This document shows, piece after piece, positions 8,165 through 15,645 of a stretch of 24,014 nucleotides of DNA (its first letter is position 1; each line of letters starts with the position of its first letter). Under the pieces are notes generated by a model. It was not told the DNA's origin. It saw only the letters and a list, made by a program, of their open reading frames with translations, and searched no databases. This DNA is from an uncultured Tepidimonas sp. GTDB lineage: Bacteria > Pseudomonadota > Gammaproteobacteria > Burkholderiales > Burkholderiaceae_C. The position numbers and the translations under genes were made by a program. The stretch spans positions 1 through 24,014 of the forward strand of contig CALEDU010000027.1 in the NCBI GenBank assembly GCA_937949455.1. Reading direction: 5' to 3'.

Positions 8165-9353
8165 CGACCGCCGGCCCCGCAGCATGCGCTGCCAGCAGCC
8201 GCAGCCAAATGGACTCCACCTGCTCGACGATGCACCCCCAGCTCAAATGCTGCACCGCGTGCGCTGCACCGGCACGCAGCCGCTGCAGCAGCAGGTCATC
8301 ACCGGCCACCGCGCGGGCGAGCTGCAAAAATGCTGGTGTATCCCCTAGTGGTGCCAGCAGACCGCTGTCGCCGTGGCGCACCACCTCGGCCGCTGCGGCG
8401 TAGTCGAAGGCCAGCACCGGCAGGCCGCTGGCCAGCGCCTCCAGCGTCACATTGCCGAAGGTCTCCGTCAGGCTTGGAAAGACCAACAAGTCGCCGTTGG
8501 CATAGGCCTGGGCCAGCGACTCGCCAGTCAACGCCCCCAGCAGCACCGCCTGCGGGCAGCGCTGTGCCAGCCAGGCACGCTGCGGCCCGTCACCCACCAC
8601 CACCAGCCGCCAGTTTGGTGCCACCGCACGCATGGCGTCGTAGACGTCGGCCAGCAGCGCCAAATTTTTCTCGGGTGCCAGGCGACCCACATACAGCAGC
8701 ACGCGCTCGTCGCTTTGCACGCCCCAGACCGCGCGCAGCGCCGGGTTGCGCCACTCCGGCGTAAAGCGCTGTGTATCGACGCCGCGTTGCACGACGATCA
8801 GCCGCTCGAATCCCGCAGCGCGCAGCTGCTGGCGCAGGCTGTCGGTGGGCACCAAGGTGCAGTCGGCGTTGTTGTGAAAGCGCCGCAGATAGGCCTGCAC
8901 CGAACGGCGCAGCCAGCCCACACCATAGTGTTCGCTGTAAGCGTCGAAGTTGGTGCGGAAATCTGTGCTGAGCGGCAGTTGTAACTTGCGCGCGATACGC
9001 AATGCCGACCAGCCCAGGGGCCCCTCGGTCGCAATATGCACAAGGTCAGGGCGCCGCCGCATCCACAGCGCTTGTAGCGCGCGCTGCGCAGGCAACCCCA
9101 TGCGCAACTGCGGGTAGCGCGGGATCGGCAGCCCACGCGTGAGGACCTGCTCCAGCCCTAAGCGGCTGCCGTCGTGGTCGTAGGCGTCGGCCGCCTGCCG
9201 CGGCCGTACCACTTGCACATCGTGGTCACGCAACTGCAGCCCGCGCACCAGCCGCTCCACCGTCGTGGCCACGCCGTTGACCTCGGGTGGGAAGGTTTCG
9301 GTGACCACCGAGACGCGCAGCAGCGCACGGCGGGGCGGAAAACTCTCAATCAT
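8118..9353 (-). CDS. GT4 glycosyltransferase, candidate diacylglycerol glycosyltransferase (Agt-like)
   Basis: A 411-aa GT-B fold retaining glycosyltransferase. The N-terminal acceptor domain opens RVSVVTETFPPEVNGVATTV (13-32). The C-terminal donor domain shows LLYVGRLAPEKNLALL and the GT4 EX7E motif in TETFGNVTLEALASGLPV (Glu297, Glu305). There is no signal peptide; peripheral attachment to the inner membrane is usual. In Pho-induced lipid remodelling, Agt uses diacylglycerol released by PlcP to make glycolipids; the call rests on family, a nearby plcP and a good Pho box upstream. Mannosyl- and sulfoquinovosyl-type GT4 enzymes are alternatives. Start is uncertain: ATG 9353 leaves a leader after the predicted Pho promoter, whereas ATG 9368 would be almost leaderless. 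The stop lies inside lplT. Confidence 0.75.
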   Translation of the reverse strand: MIESFPPRRALLRVSVVTETFPPEVNGVATTVERLVRGLQLRDHDVQVVRPRQAADAYDHDGSRLGLEQVLTRGLPIPRYPQLRMGLPAQRALQALWMRRRPDLVHIATEGPLGWSALRIARKLQLPLSTDFRTNFDAYSEHYGVGWLRRSVQAYLRRFHNNADCTLVPTDSLRQQLRAAGFERLIVVQRGVDTQRFTPEWRNPALRAVWGVQSDERVLLYVGRLAPEKNLALLADVYDAMRAVAPNWRLVVVGDGPQRAWLAQRCPQAVLLGALTGESLAQAYANGDLLVFPSLTETFGNVTLEALASGLPVLAFDYAAAAEVVRHGDSGLLAPLGDTPAFLQLARAVAGDDLLLQRLRAGAAHAVQHLSWGCIVEQVESIWLRLLAAHAAGPAVVKSSPWWDGLPATGV

Positions 9354-9375
9354 GATGCGCGCATCCATGGGTGCG

Positions 9376-9409
9376 AGCTTGGCCGCGGCGTGCGACAGGC
9401 GTGTGACAG
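9376..9409 (-). promoter_or_regulatory. Pho box and -10 upstream of the GT4 glycosyltransferase
   Basis: The minus-strand 18-mer CTGTCACACGCCTGTCGC (9409-9392) matches 14 of 18 Pho box positions; half-sites CTGTCAC and CTGTCGC score 7/7 and 6/7 and sit 11 bp apart. Exactly 10 bp further lies CAAGCT (9376-9381), one base from the TAAGCT at the same position in the pstS promoter. Predicted transcription start is near 9369, which favours the ATG at 9353 for the glycosyltransferase. Not experimentally supported. Confidence 0.62.
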
Positions 9410-9541
9410 ACTGCGCCGTGGCCGTAAACGTCACCGTCACGTCACATGATGTCGCGACCATGACGCTTGCCGGTACTGCTGCGCGCCGCGGCGTTCACAG
9501 TCCCGCTCACCTTCCCCTTTCACCCTCGACGAGGACCTCCG

Positions 9542-10153
9542 ATGATGCTGCAACGCTTTTTGAATACGCTGCACGAGCAACGATGGGATGACCACCGCTA
9601 TTACCATCAAAGCCGCATCAACCAGACGCTGCACCTGATCAGCGCGATCTGCTTCGTGCTCGCCTATGTCTGGCTCTTCCAGGACCCGGCCACCGCAGCC
9701 TTGATCGCCTGGGGTATCTCGATGGTGACGCGCCAATCAGGGCACTTTTTCTTCGAGCCGAAGGGCTACGACCATGTCAACCAAGTCACGCACGAGTACA
9801 AGGAGGCGGTCAAGGTCGGCTACAACCTGCGGCGCAAAGTGGTGCTGATGGCGGTGTGGGCTGCCTCGCCCTTGCTGCTGGTGTGGGATCCGACGGCATT
9901 CGGGTGGCTCCAGCCGCACGAGGACTGGCGTGGCTTTTGGCATAACGTGGGCTGGCTGTGGTTCGCCATTGGTATCGGCGGCCTGCTGGTGCGGGTGCTG
10001 CAATTGTGGGTCGAGAAAGACCTCTACACCGGTCTCGTATGGGTCACGAAGATCGTCACCGACCCATTCCACGATATCAAGCTGTACCACCGCGCGCCGC
10101 TGTATCTGCTGCGCGGTCAACTGCTCGATCCGGGCCATCCTCGCGCCGGCTGA
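9542..10153 (+). CDS. Mpo1-like (DUF962-type) small membrane protein
   Basis: A 203-aa protein with about four hydrophobic segments (roughly 29-48, 53-65, 102-116 and 141-158). TRQSGHFFFEPKGYDHVN (about 61-78) resembles the Q-x-GH-x-FE motif of DUF962/Mpo1-like proteins; yeast Mpo1 is an iron-dependent dioxygenase in fatty acid alpha-oxidation. Other histidines are in HRYYHQSRINQTLHL and VTHEYKEA. I have seen this type as hypothetical proteins in related bacteria and cannot state a reaction. The ATG at 9542 follows GAGGA by 6-7 nt; an upstream ATG at 9467 has no such support. It diverges from the glycosyltransferase, and its last 77 nt overlap the convergent aminotransferase. A lipid-related role fits the neighbours but is inference. 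Confidence 0.6.
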   Translation: MMLQRFLNTLHEQRWDDHRYYHQSRINQTLHLISAICFVLAYVWLFQDPATAALIAWGISMVTRQSGHFFFEPKGYDHVNQVTHEYKEAVKVGYNLRRKVVLMAVWAASPLLLVWDPTAFGWLQPHEDWRGFWHNVGWLWFAIGIGGLLVRVLQLWVEKDLYTGLVWVTKIVTDPFHDIKLYHRAPLYLLRGQLLDPGHPRAG

Positions 10154-11798
10154 GCCAAGCGGCCAGCGTCTCGCGCAGCAGACTGCGGCGCAGGCGCTTG
10201 GCCCAGGCCGTGTTCGGCAGAGTCTCGTCGCGCCACCACCAGCCATCGGCCTGCATGTGGCGGCAAGCAGCAACGAAGCGCTGCAAAGCCTCCTCAAACA
10301 CCTCTTCCTCCAGCGCAATCGGGAAAATCAGCCGCCCGGTGCCGACCCAGCTCAGCGCCAGCCCGGCGTCGCGCAGGTAGTACTGCAGCAGCCAGTGGTA
10401 GCGTCCCGGCTGGGTGTAGAGCACCGTCCAAATCGACGACAGGGCTGCCACGCGCACCGGTGCGCCGGCAGCTTCCAGTGCTGCGTTGAAGCGCTGCTCG
10501 CGCGCACGCCAGCGCTCGTCCAGCCCGTCGTAGGCGGCGCACACCTCGGGCCGCTGCAGCGCGTGCAAGAATGCATTCATGGCGCCCATCACATACGGGT
10601 GGGCATTGAAGGTACCCCGGGCAAAGCACAGGTCGGCCGGGCGCTCGGAACGGAAGCGCTCCATCCAGTGCCGCTTGCCGCACACCACGCCCACGGGCAG
10701 GCCACCACCGAGCGTTTTGCCATAACAGACGAGGTCTGCCTGCACGCCAAAGTACGCCTGTGCACCGCCCAGCGCCAGCCGAAAGCCGACGAAGACCTCG
10801 TCGAAGATTAGCGCGATGCCGGCTTCGGTGCAGACCTGACGCAGACGCTGTAACCAGCGCACATATGCGTCCCGGTCGAAGCCAGCCGCGCGCGTACCGC
10901 TGACGAGCGTGGAGTCGCTCGGCGCAGCGCGGTTGGGGTGCAGCGCCTGCAACGGATTGACCAGCACGCAGGCGATGTCCCGCCGCGTGCGCAGCACCTC
11001 CAGCGTCGCTTCACTCATTTCGGCCAGCGTATAGGTCTCGCGCGGCGGCAGCGGGTTGCCAGGTCCAGGCTGCACATCCTCCCACCAACCATGGTAGGCA
11101 CCTGCAAAGCGCACCACATAGCGCCGCCCGGTGTGATAGCGCGCCAACCGCACCGCCTGCATCACCGCCTCGGTGCCGGACATGTGGAAAGTCACATCGT
11201 CCATACCGCTGAGGGCCTTGAGCCGCGCGACGTTGTCCGCCACGCATGGGTGTAGACCGCCCAGCACCGGGCCCAGCGCCGCCCCCAGGCGCGCGCCCTC
11301 TTCCATCGTGTCCTTGTAGAAGTCCAACCCGAGCACGTTGACGCCGTAGGAGCCGGTCAAGTCGAGAAAGCGGTTACCGTCGAGGTCGATCAGCCACGGG
11401 CCGTCATTGCAGGCCCAGAACGCCCCCACCGGGAGTTCGCGCGCCAGCTCTGCGAAGGGATAGGGCACGCGATAGCGTGCGGTCAGGCGCAGGTCTGGCA
11501 TGCCGTCGCGTGCCTGTGTGGTCAGCGCCAGTGTCTGGGGCGCGGCAGCACGCAAGCGCTGCGACAGCGCCTGCCAGCCCTGCAAACGTGTCTGCAACAC
11601 ATGATCCGGGGCACCATCGAGCGCGAACGCCTGCGGCGCTTGCAGCGCATAGCCAGGCAGCCAGCGGGCCACGCGCTTGGCCATGCGCTGATGCCCAGCC
11701 AACGACGGATGCTTGGCGCGCGACAGGCGCAGCCGCCGCCAACCCCACGGTGCCACGGCCAGCGCCGCGGCAGCCCCCAACCAGACCGGTTCGATCAT
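10077..11798 (-). CDS. Class III PLP-dependent aminotransferase with long N-terminal extension, function unassigned
   Basis: A 573-aa protein whose C-terminal 430 residues are a fold-type I, class III aminotransferase: HMSGTEAVMQAVRLAR (about 205-220), GAYHGWW, the PLP-ring aspartate in LIFDEVFVGFR (Asp333) and the Schiff-base lysine in CYGKTLGGGLPVG (Lys361). This resembles glutamate-1-semialdehyde aminomutases. About 130 residues precede the catalytic domain and start with a hydrophobic stretch (PVWLGAAAALAVAPWGW) followed by basic residues, suggesting membrane attachment. The start is 11798 or 11810; AAGGA lies next to the latter. It diverges from psd across 31-43 bp, so the two may share control. 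Substrate unknown; a real heme-pathway GSA aminomutase would lack the extension. Confidence 0.75.
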   Translation of the reverse strand: MIEPVWLGAAAALAVAPWGWRRLRLSRAKHPSLAGHQRMAKRVARWLPGYALQAPQAFALDGAPDHVLQTRLQGWQALSQRLRAAAPQTLALTTQARDGMPDLRLTARYRVPYPFAELARELPVGAFWACNDGPWLIDLDGNRFLDLTGSYGVNVLGLDFYKDTMEEGARLGAALGPVLGGLHPCVADNVARLKALSGMDDVTFHMSGTEAVMQAVRLARYHTGRRYVVRFAGAYHGWWEDVQPGPGNPLPPRETYTLAEMSEATLEVLRTRRDIACVLVNPLQALHPNRAAPSDSTLVSGTRAAGFDRDAYVRWLQRLRQVCTEAGIALIFDEVFVGFRLALGGAQAYFGVQADLVCYGKTLGGGLPVGVVCGKRHWMERFRSERPADLCFARGTFNAHPYVMGAMNAFLHALQRPEVCAAYDGLDERWRAREQRFNAALEAAGAPVRVAALSSIWTVLYTQPGRYHWLLQYYLRDAGLALSWVGTGRLIFPIALEEEVFEEALQRFVAACRHMQADGWWWRDETLPNTAWAKRLRRSLLRETLAAWLSRREDGPDRAVDRAADTAARGGTA

Positions 11799-11841
11799 CG
11801 TTGTCACCATTCCTTCAACAGGTTCAGCGACATTTATATGC

Positions 11842-12744
11842 ATGGCCTTTGACACGCCTGTGAAAACCACCGCCGCGTCCCGTGGCTGGCGCGCCTGGCG
11901 CAACCGCGTGCTGCAGCACGAAACGCTGAACTACGCGTTGACCAACCACGTGCCGCGCGTGGCGCTGACGCTGCTAATGGGCCGCTTAAGCCGCATCGAC
12001 AGTCCAGCGTTGACAAGGCTCATGCTGTCGGTGTGGGGGTTGTTCACCGACCTGGATTTGAGCGACGCCGCTGCGGCTGAATACCGCAGCCTGCGCGACG
12101 TGTTCACGCGCGCACTGCGCGCGGGCGCACGCACATTCGACCCCGACCCGCATGTCCTGTGCAGCCCCTGCGACGCCATTGTGGGCACCTGTGGGGACGT
12201 GCACGGCACCACCGCCTGGCAAGCCAAAGGGATGCCGTACCGGCTGGAGGATCTGATCGGTCCAGAGGCCGCTGCTGTCTACGCCAATGGCCGGTTCGTC
12301 ACGCTGCGGCTGACTTCAGCGATGTACCACCGCTTTCACGCGCCGGCCGACCTGCACGTGCAGCGCGTGCGTTACGTCAGCGGGGATGTCTTCAACGTCA
12401 ACCCGCCGGCGCTGCGGCGCATCCCGGCGCTGTTCTGCCGCAACGAGCGCGCGCTGATCGAAGCGACGCTGCCGGACGGCAGCCCGATTGCACTGGTGCC
12501 GGTGGCAGCGATCCTGGTGGCCAGCATTCGGCTGCATTTCTTGGATGTGACACTGCACCTGCGTTGGCGCGGGGCGCACGAGCTGCCATGCGATGCGCGT
12601 CTGGGCCGCGGGCAGGAAATGGGCTGGTTCGAGCATGGCTCCACCATCTTGCTGTTTGTGCCGGCTCACTGGCGACTGGCCGACGGCGTCGAGCCAGGCC
12701 GTGTCGTGCGCGCCGGGCAGGCGCTGTGGCGGCTTGAGGCCTGA
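11842..12744 (+). CDS. psd: Phosphatidylserine decarboxylase proenzyme
   Basis: A 300-aa inner-membrane-associated enzyme that decarboxylates phosphatidylserine to phosphatidylethanolamine. It self-cleaves at a Gly-Ser bond to make a pyruvoyl group: the GST motif is in WFEHGSTILLFVP near the C terminus (LGST in E. coli). The catalytic Asp and His are visible in CSPCDAIVG and in TSAMYHRFHAPAD. The N-terminal region LNYALTNHVPRVALTLLMGRLSR is family-typical. The ATG at 11842 begins the conserved protein; the longer open frame from 11713 reads back through the aminotransferase promoter region. No clear Shine-Dalgarno. Its partner pssA is not in the window. It belongs to the lipid block of the region and converges on the downstream regulator with 22 bp between stops. 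Confidence 0.9.
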   Translation: MAFDTPVKTTAASRGWRAWRNRVLQHETLNYALTNHVPRVALTLLMGRLSRIDSPALTRLMLSVWGLFTDLDLSDAAAAEYRSLRDVFTRALRAGARTFDPDPHVLCSPCDAIVGTCGDVHGTTAWQAKGMPYRLEDLIGPEAAAVYANGRFVTLRLTSAMYHRFHAPADLHVQRVRYVSGDVFNVNPPALRRIPALFCRNERALIEATLPDGSPIALVPVAAILVASIRLHFLDVTLHLRWRGAHELPCDARLGRGQEMGWFEHGSTILLFVPAHWRLADGVEPGRVVRAGQALWRLEA

Positions 12745-12766
12745 ACCACGACATCCGGCAGGCGCA

Positions 12767-14155
12767 TCAGTGGATGCCAAGCCTCTTCATGCGCTCCCAC
12801 AAATTTTTGCGGCTGATCCCCAGCGACTCGGCGGTAACGCCTATTTGCCAGCCATGGTGGGCCAACATCTGTTCGATGTAGAGCCGTTCTTGCCGGCGCA
12901 GGAAGTCCTCCAACCGCTCGCCAATGCCCGACGCCGCTCCCCCCTGGACCGGGGACATTCCCCGTGTTTGAGTCGTAACAACGGGGGCCAGAGGCACCGG
13001 CGCGGCAGGCTGCGTATCGGTGAAATGGGTCGGCAGCAACTCCTCTTCGGTGGCCAGCAAGCAAGCGCGCTCCACTGCATTGCGCAACTCGCGCACATTG
13101 CCGGGCCAAGGCTGGGATGACAGCCATGCCTCGGTCAATGGGCCCAGGCAGCGAGGACGCCCTGGATGGGCATGATTCCAATGGCTGACGAAGCGCTGTG
13201 CCAACCAGCCGATATCTTCTGGACGGTCGCGCAGCGGCGGCACATGCAAATGCACGACATTGATGCGGTAGTACAAATCCTCGCGAAAGCGCCCTGCGCG
13301 CACCTCTTCGTGCAGATGTCGATGGGTGGCAAAAATCAGGCGCACATCCACCTGCAAATCGCGCTCGGCGCCCAGCCGCGTGATGCGCCGGTCCTGTAGC
13401 ACGCGCAGCAAACGCGCCTGCAGGGCCAGCGGCATGTCGCCAATCTCGTCGAGAAATAGCGCTCCGCCCTGCGCCTGCTCGAAGAGCCCGCGGTGGGCCC
13501 GGTTGGCCCCCGTAAAAGCGCCGCGCTCGTAGCCGAACAACTCGGCCTCGACCAGGCTGTCTGGCAAGGATGCGGTGTTCACGGCGACGAAAGGGCGATC
13601 CGTGCCCAGGGTTTCGCGGTGCAGGCAGCGCGCCAATTCCTCTTTGCCAGCGCCAGACTCTCCAGTAATGAGCACGGTCTGCCAATGATCGCCCAGCCGC
13701 TGCACCAGGCTGTACAGGCGCCGCATCTCGCTAGAGACGCCTAGCGGACATCCATGGGCGGGCCACGCTGGCCGCGCAGCCCTGTCAGCAGCGCGCCGAG
13801 GGTCCGCCAGGGCGCGCAGGTGACGCAGCAGCCGATCCATGTCCAGCGGTTTGGTCATGAAATCCAAGGCGCCACGCGCCAGCAGCGCCTCCCGCAGGGC
13901 CTGTGAACCAAAGGCGGTGATGTAGATCCAGGGGACCTGCCGCCACGCCACCGGCAAACGCTGCGGCAGTTCCGTGCCGTCGCCATCGCCCAAGCGCACA
14001 TCACAGATCACTGCGTCCGGCGCGGCAGACCCAAGCGCCTGCTGTTGCGCGGCCTGCGCACTTCGCCACCACCGGCAGCGCATGCCCTCCAGCTGCAAGC
14101 GATCGGCGAGCGCTTCACCCATGAAAACATCGTCTTCGATCAGATCGATTTGCAT
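12767..14155 (-). CDS. arxR: Sigma-54-dependent response regulator (ArxR-like, NtrC family)
   Basis: A 462-aa three-domain activator. The receiver domain (1-115) has acidic Glu7-Asp8-Asp9, phospho-acceptor Asp52 in ICDVRLGDGDG and Lys102 in TKPL. The AAA+ domain has Walker A GESGAGKE (165-172), the sigma-54 contact loop GAFTGA (212-217) and Walker B GALFLDEIGD (231-240). The C terminus is a Fis-type helix-turn-helix (TAESLGISRKNLWERMKRLG). It lies immediately after the kinase stop (TAAATG, no gap), so the pair is translationally linked. GAFTGA predicts action at a -24/-12 promoter, and one is found in front of the divergent molybdoenzyme operon, with two palindromes suited as its enhancer sites. 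The Arx name comes from operon context; the class call is near certain. Confidence 0.85.
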   Translation of the reverse strand: MQIDLIEDDVFMGEALADRLQLEGMRCRWWRSAQAAQQQALGSAAPDAVICDVRLGDGDGTELPQRLPVAWRQVPWIYITAFGSQALREALLARGALDFMTKPLDMDRLLRHLRALADPRRAADRAARPAWPAHGCPLGVSSEMRRLYSLVQRLGDHWQTVLITGESGAGKEELARCLHRETLGTDRPFVAVNTASLPDSLVEAELFGYERGAFTGANRAHRGLFEQAQGGALFLDEIGDMPLALQARLLRVLQDRRITRLGAERDLQVDVRLIFATHRHLHEEVRAGRFREDLYYRINVVHLHVPPLRDRPEDIGWLAQRFVSHWNHAHPGRPRCLGPLTEAWLSSQPWPGNVRELRNAVERACLLATEEELLPTHFTDTQPAAPVPLAPVVTTQTRGMSPVQGGAASGIGERLEDFLRRQERLYIEQMLAHHGWQIGVTAESLGISRKNLWERMKRLGIH

Positions 14156-15634
14156 TTATTCCGCTTTCTCCGCATGGTCTGGACAAGGCGACACAAAGCG
14201 CGCCTCCAGCACGGTCGACCACTTGCCCTGCCGACTCGTCAGCAGCAATTGCCCTTGCGCATCGGCCAGCAGCCGAGCGCTCACCCACAAGCCCAATCCC
14301 ACCCGCCCATCGCTGGCTCGGTGCTGCCCGCTGATGAGCGCAGCAAATGCCTGCTCATCCAGCACACGGCCGGTGTTGGCCACGGCAACCCACCATGCGC
14401 CAGGCGAGGATCGTGCGTGGACTGAGACCTGGCCGTCCCGGCCCGCTGCCGCCACCGCGTTCAGGCACAGATTGAGCAGCACCTGGCGCACGGTCAGCGC
14501 GGGCAGTGGAATCTCAGGCGGCGGCACGTGCCACAGCAGCGTCACCCCCTCACGCTCACAAACCGGCGCCAGCAGGGTGTGCAGGTCTTCCAAATCTTGC
14601 GCCTGCAGCCCATGTTGGGCACCGCGAGCCTCGTTGAGCAAGGCCTGTACGGTGGCGTGGATATGGTGCAGACCGCGCTCGACCAAATCGAGCAAGCGCG
14701 CCGACGCCTCGTCGAGACCGCCGCGCAGCCGCCGGTTGTCCAGCGCTGCCAGCATGCCACCAATCGGGTTGTTGACCTCGTGTGCGATGGAAGCCGCCAG
14801 TTGCCCAACGCGCGACAGGCGCTCTGCTTCCAATAACTGCCGCTCCAGCGCCCGCTGGCTGTCGAGCTGTCGCAACATCGCCTGGTAGGTGCGCGCCAGT
14901 TCGCCCACCTCGTCACGGCGAGTCAGCAGGGACTGCATCGCGCGCTCTTGCAGCACCTGCGACCAGGATACCTGCCGGCCAACGTGAGTCATCGAATCGC
15001 GCAAAGCCCCGATCGGCCGCGAAAGACGCCAGCCCAGCGCTGCACCGCCAATGCCCAACAGCACCAGTGTGCCGAGCGCGAGCAGGCCCAGTCGCTCGAA
15101 TAAGGCCAGCCGCTGGCGTTCACTCAAACCAGACGGGTGTATGGCCAACACCGTACCGAGTTGCACGCCTTCATCGCCCACGATCGGTTCAGCCATCACG
15201 AGCACGTCCTCAACGCGAGCGCGCTGCCAGGGCAGCCACGACATGCCCCGAGGCGATTCATGGACTTGCCGCACGGCCCGCTGCAGTTCCGTCGGCCATG
15301 CCGACACATGCTGGCCTAGGGGAAAGCGCAGCGGCAACGATGCCGCCAAGACGCGCTCGTCTTCGCCCAATACGATCACTTCACGCGGCTCATCAGGATA
15401 GGAAACACCCGCGGCGCGCGCTAACTGGAAAGCGTGCCAGGTGTCGCCCTGCACCACAGGTTCGACCAGCGCCAACGCCAGCGTACGCGCCAATCTTCGC
15501 GTCTCCTCTTCGGCACTGGCTCGCATGGCCTGATCGAACAACAGCGCTGTCACCAGCGCGGCGACTGCGCCCCCCAACAATGCCACCCCCATCATCGCGA
15601 TGGGAACCAACCAACGCAAGGGCAAGCGTCTCAT
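14156..15634 (-). CDS. arxS: Membrane sensor histidine kinase (ArxS-like)
   Basis: A 492-aa kinase partner of the adjacent sigma-54 regulator. Membrane span 1 (about 8-33) and span 2 (about 181-203) enclose a periplasmic domain of about 145 residues. A HAMP-like linker follows (204-255), then the phosphorylated histidine in SIAHEVNNPIGGM (His285) and the ATPase domain with N-box LLNLCLNAVAAAG and G2 box GRVGLGLWVSARLL. The G1 box reads VANTGRV, with Asn where the usual DxGxG has Asp. The ATG at 15634 is chosen because span 1 begins right after it; the open frame continues upstream through the neighbouring gene without likely coding content. It starts 12 bases after the last base of the PhnD-like gene, which probably presents ligand to its periplasmic domain. 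Confidence 0.85.
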   Translation of the reverse strand: MRRLPLRWLVPIAMMGVALLGGAVAALVTALLFDQAMRASAEEETRRLARTLALALVEPVVQGDTWHAFQLARAAGVSYPDEPREVIVLGEDERVLAASLPLRFPLGQHVSAWPTELQRAVRQVHESPRGMSWLPWQRARVEDVLVMAEPIVGDEGVQLGTVLAIHPSGLSERQRLALFERLGLLALGTLVLLGIGGAALGWRLSRPIGALRDSMTHVGRQVSWSQVLQERAMQSLLTRRDEVGELARTYQAMLRQLDSQRALERQLLEAERLSRVGQLAASIAHEVNNPIGGMLAALDNRRLRGGLDEASARLLDLVERGLHHIHATVQALLNEARGAQHGLQAQDLEDLHTLLAPVCEREGVTLLWHVPPPEIPLPALTVRQVLLNLCLNAVAAAGRDGQVSVHARSSPGAWWVAVANTGRVLDEQAFAALISGQHRASDGRVGLGLWVSARLLADAQGQLLLTSRQGKWSTVLEARFVSPCPDHAEKAE

Positions 15635-15645
15635 GCCGAGGCCCG

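Noticed and set aside
11801..11818. Possible Pho box upstream of psd (TTGTCACCATTCCTTCAA)
   Set aside because: Only about 12 of 18 positions match, the second half-site is poor, and no YAAGMT hexamer lies at the 10-bp position.
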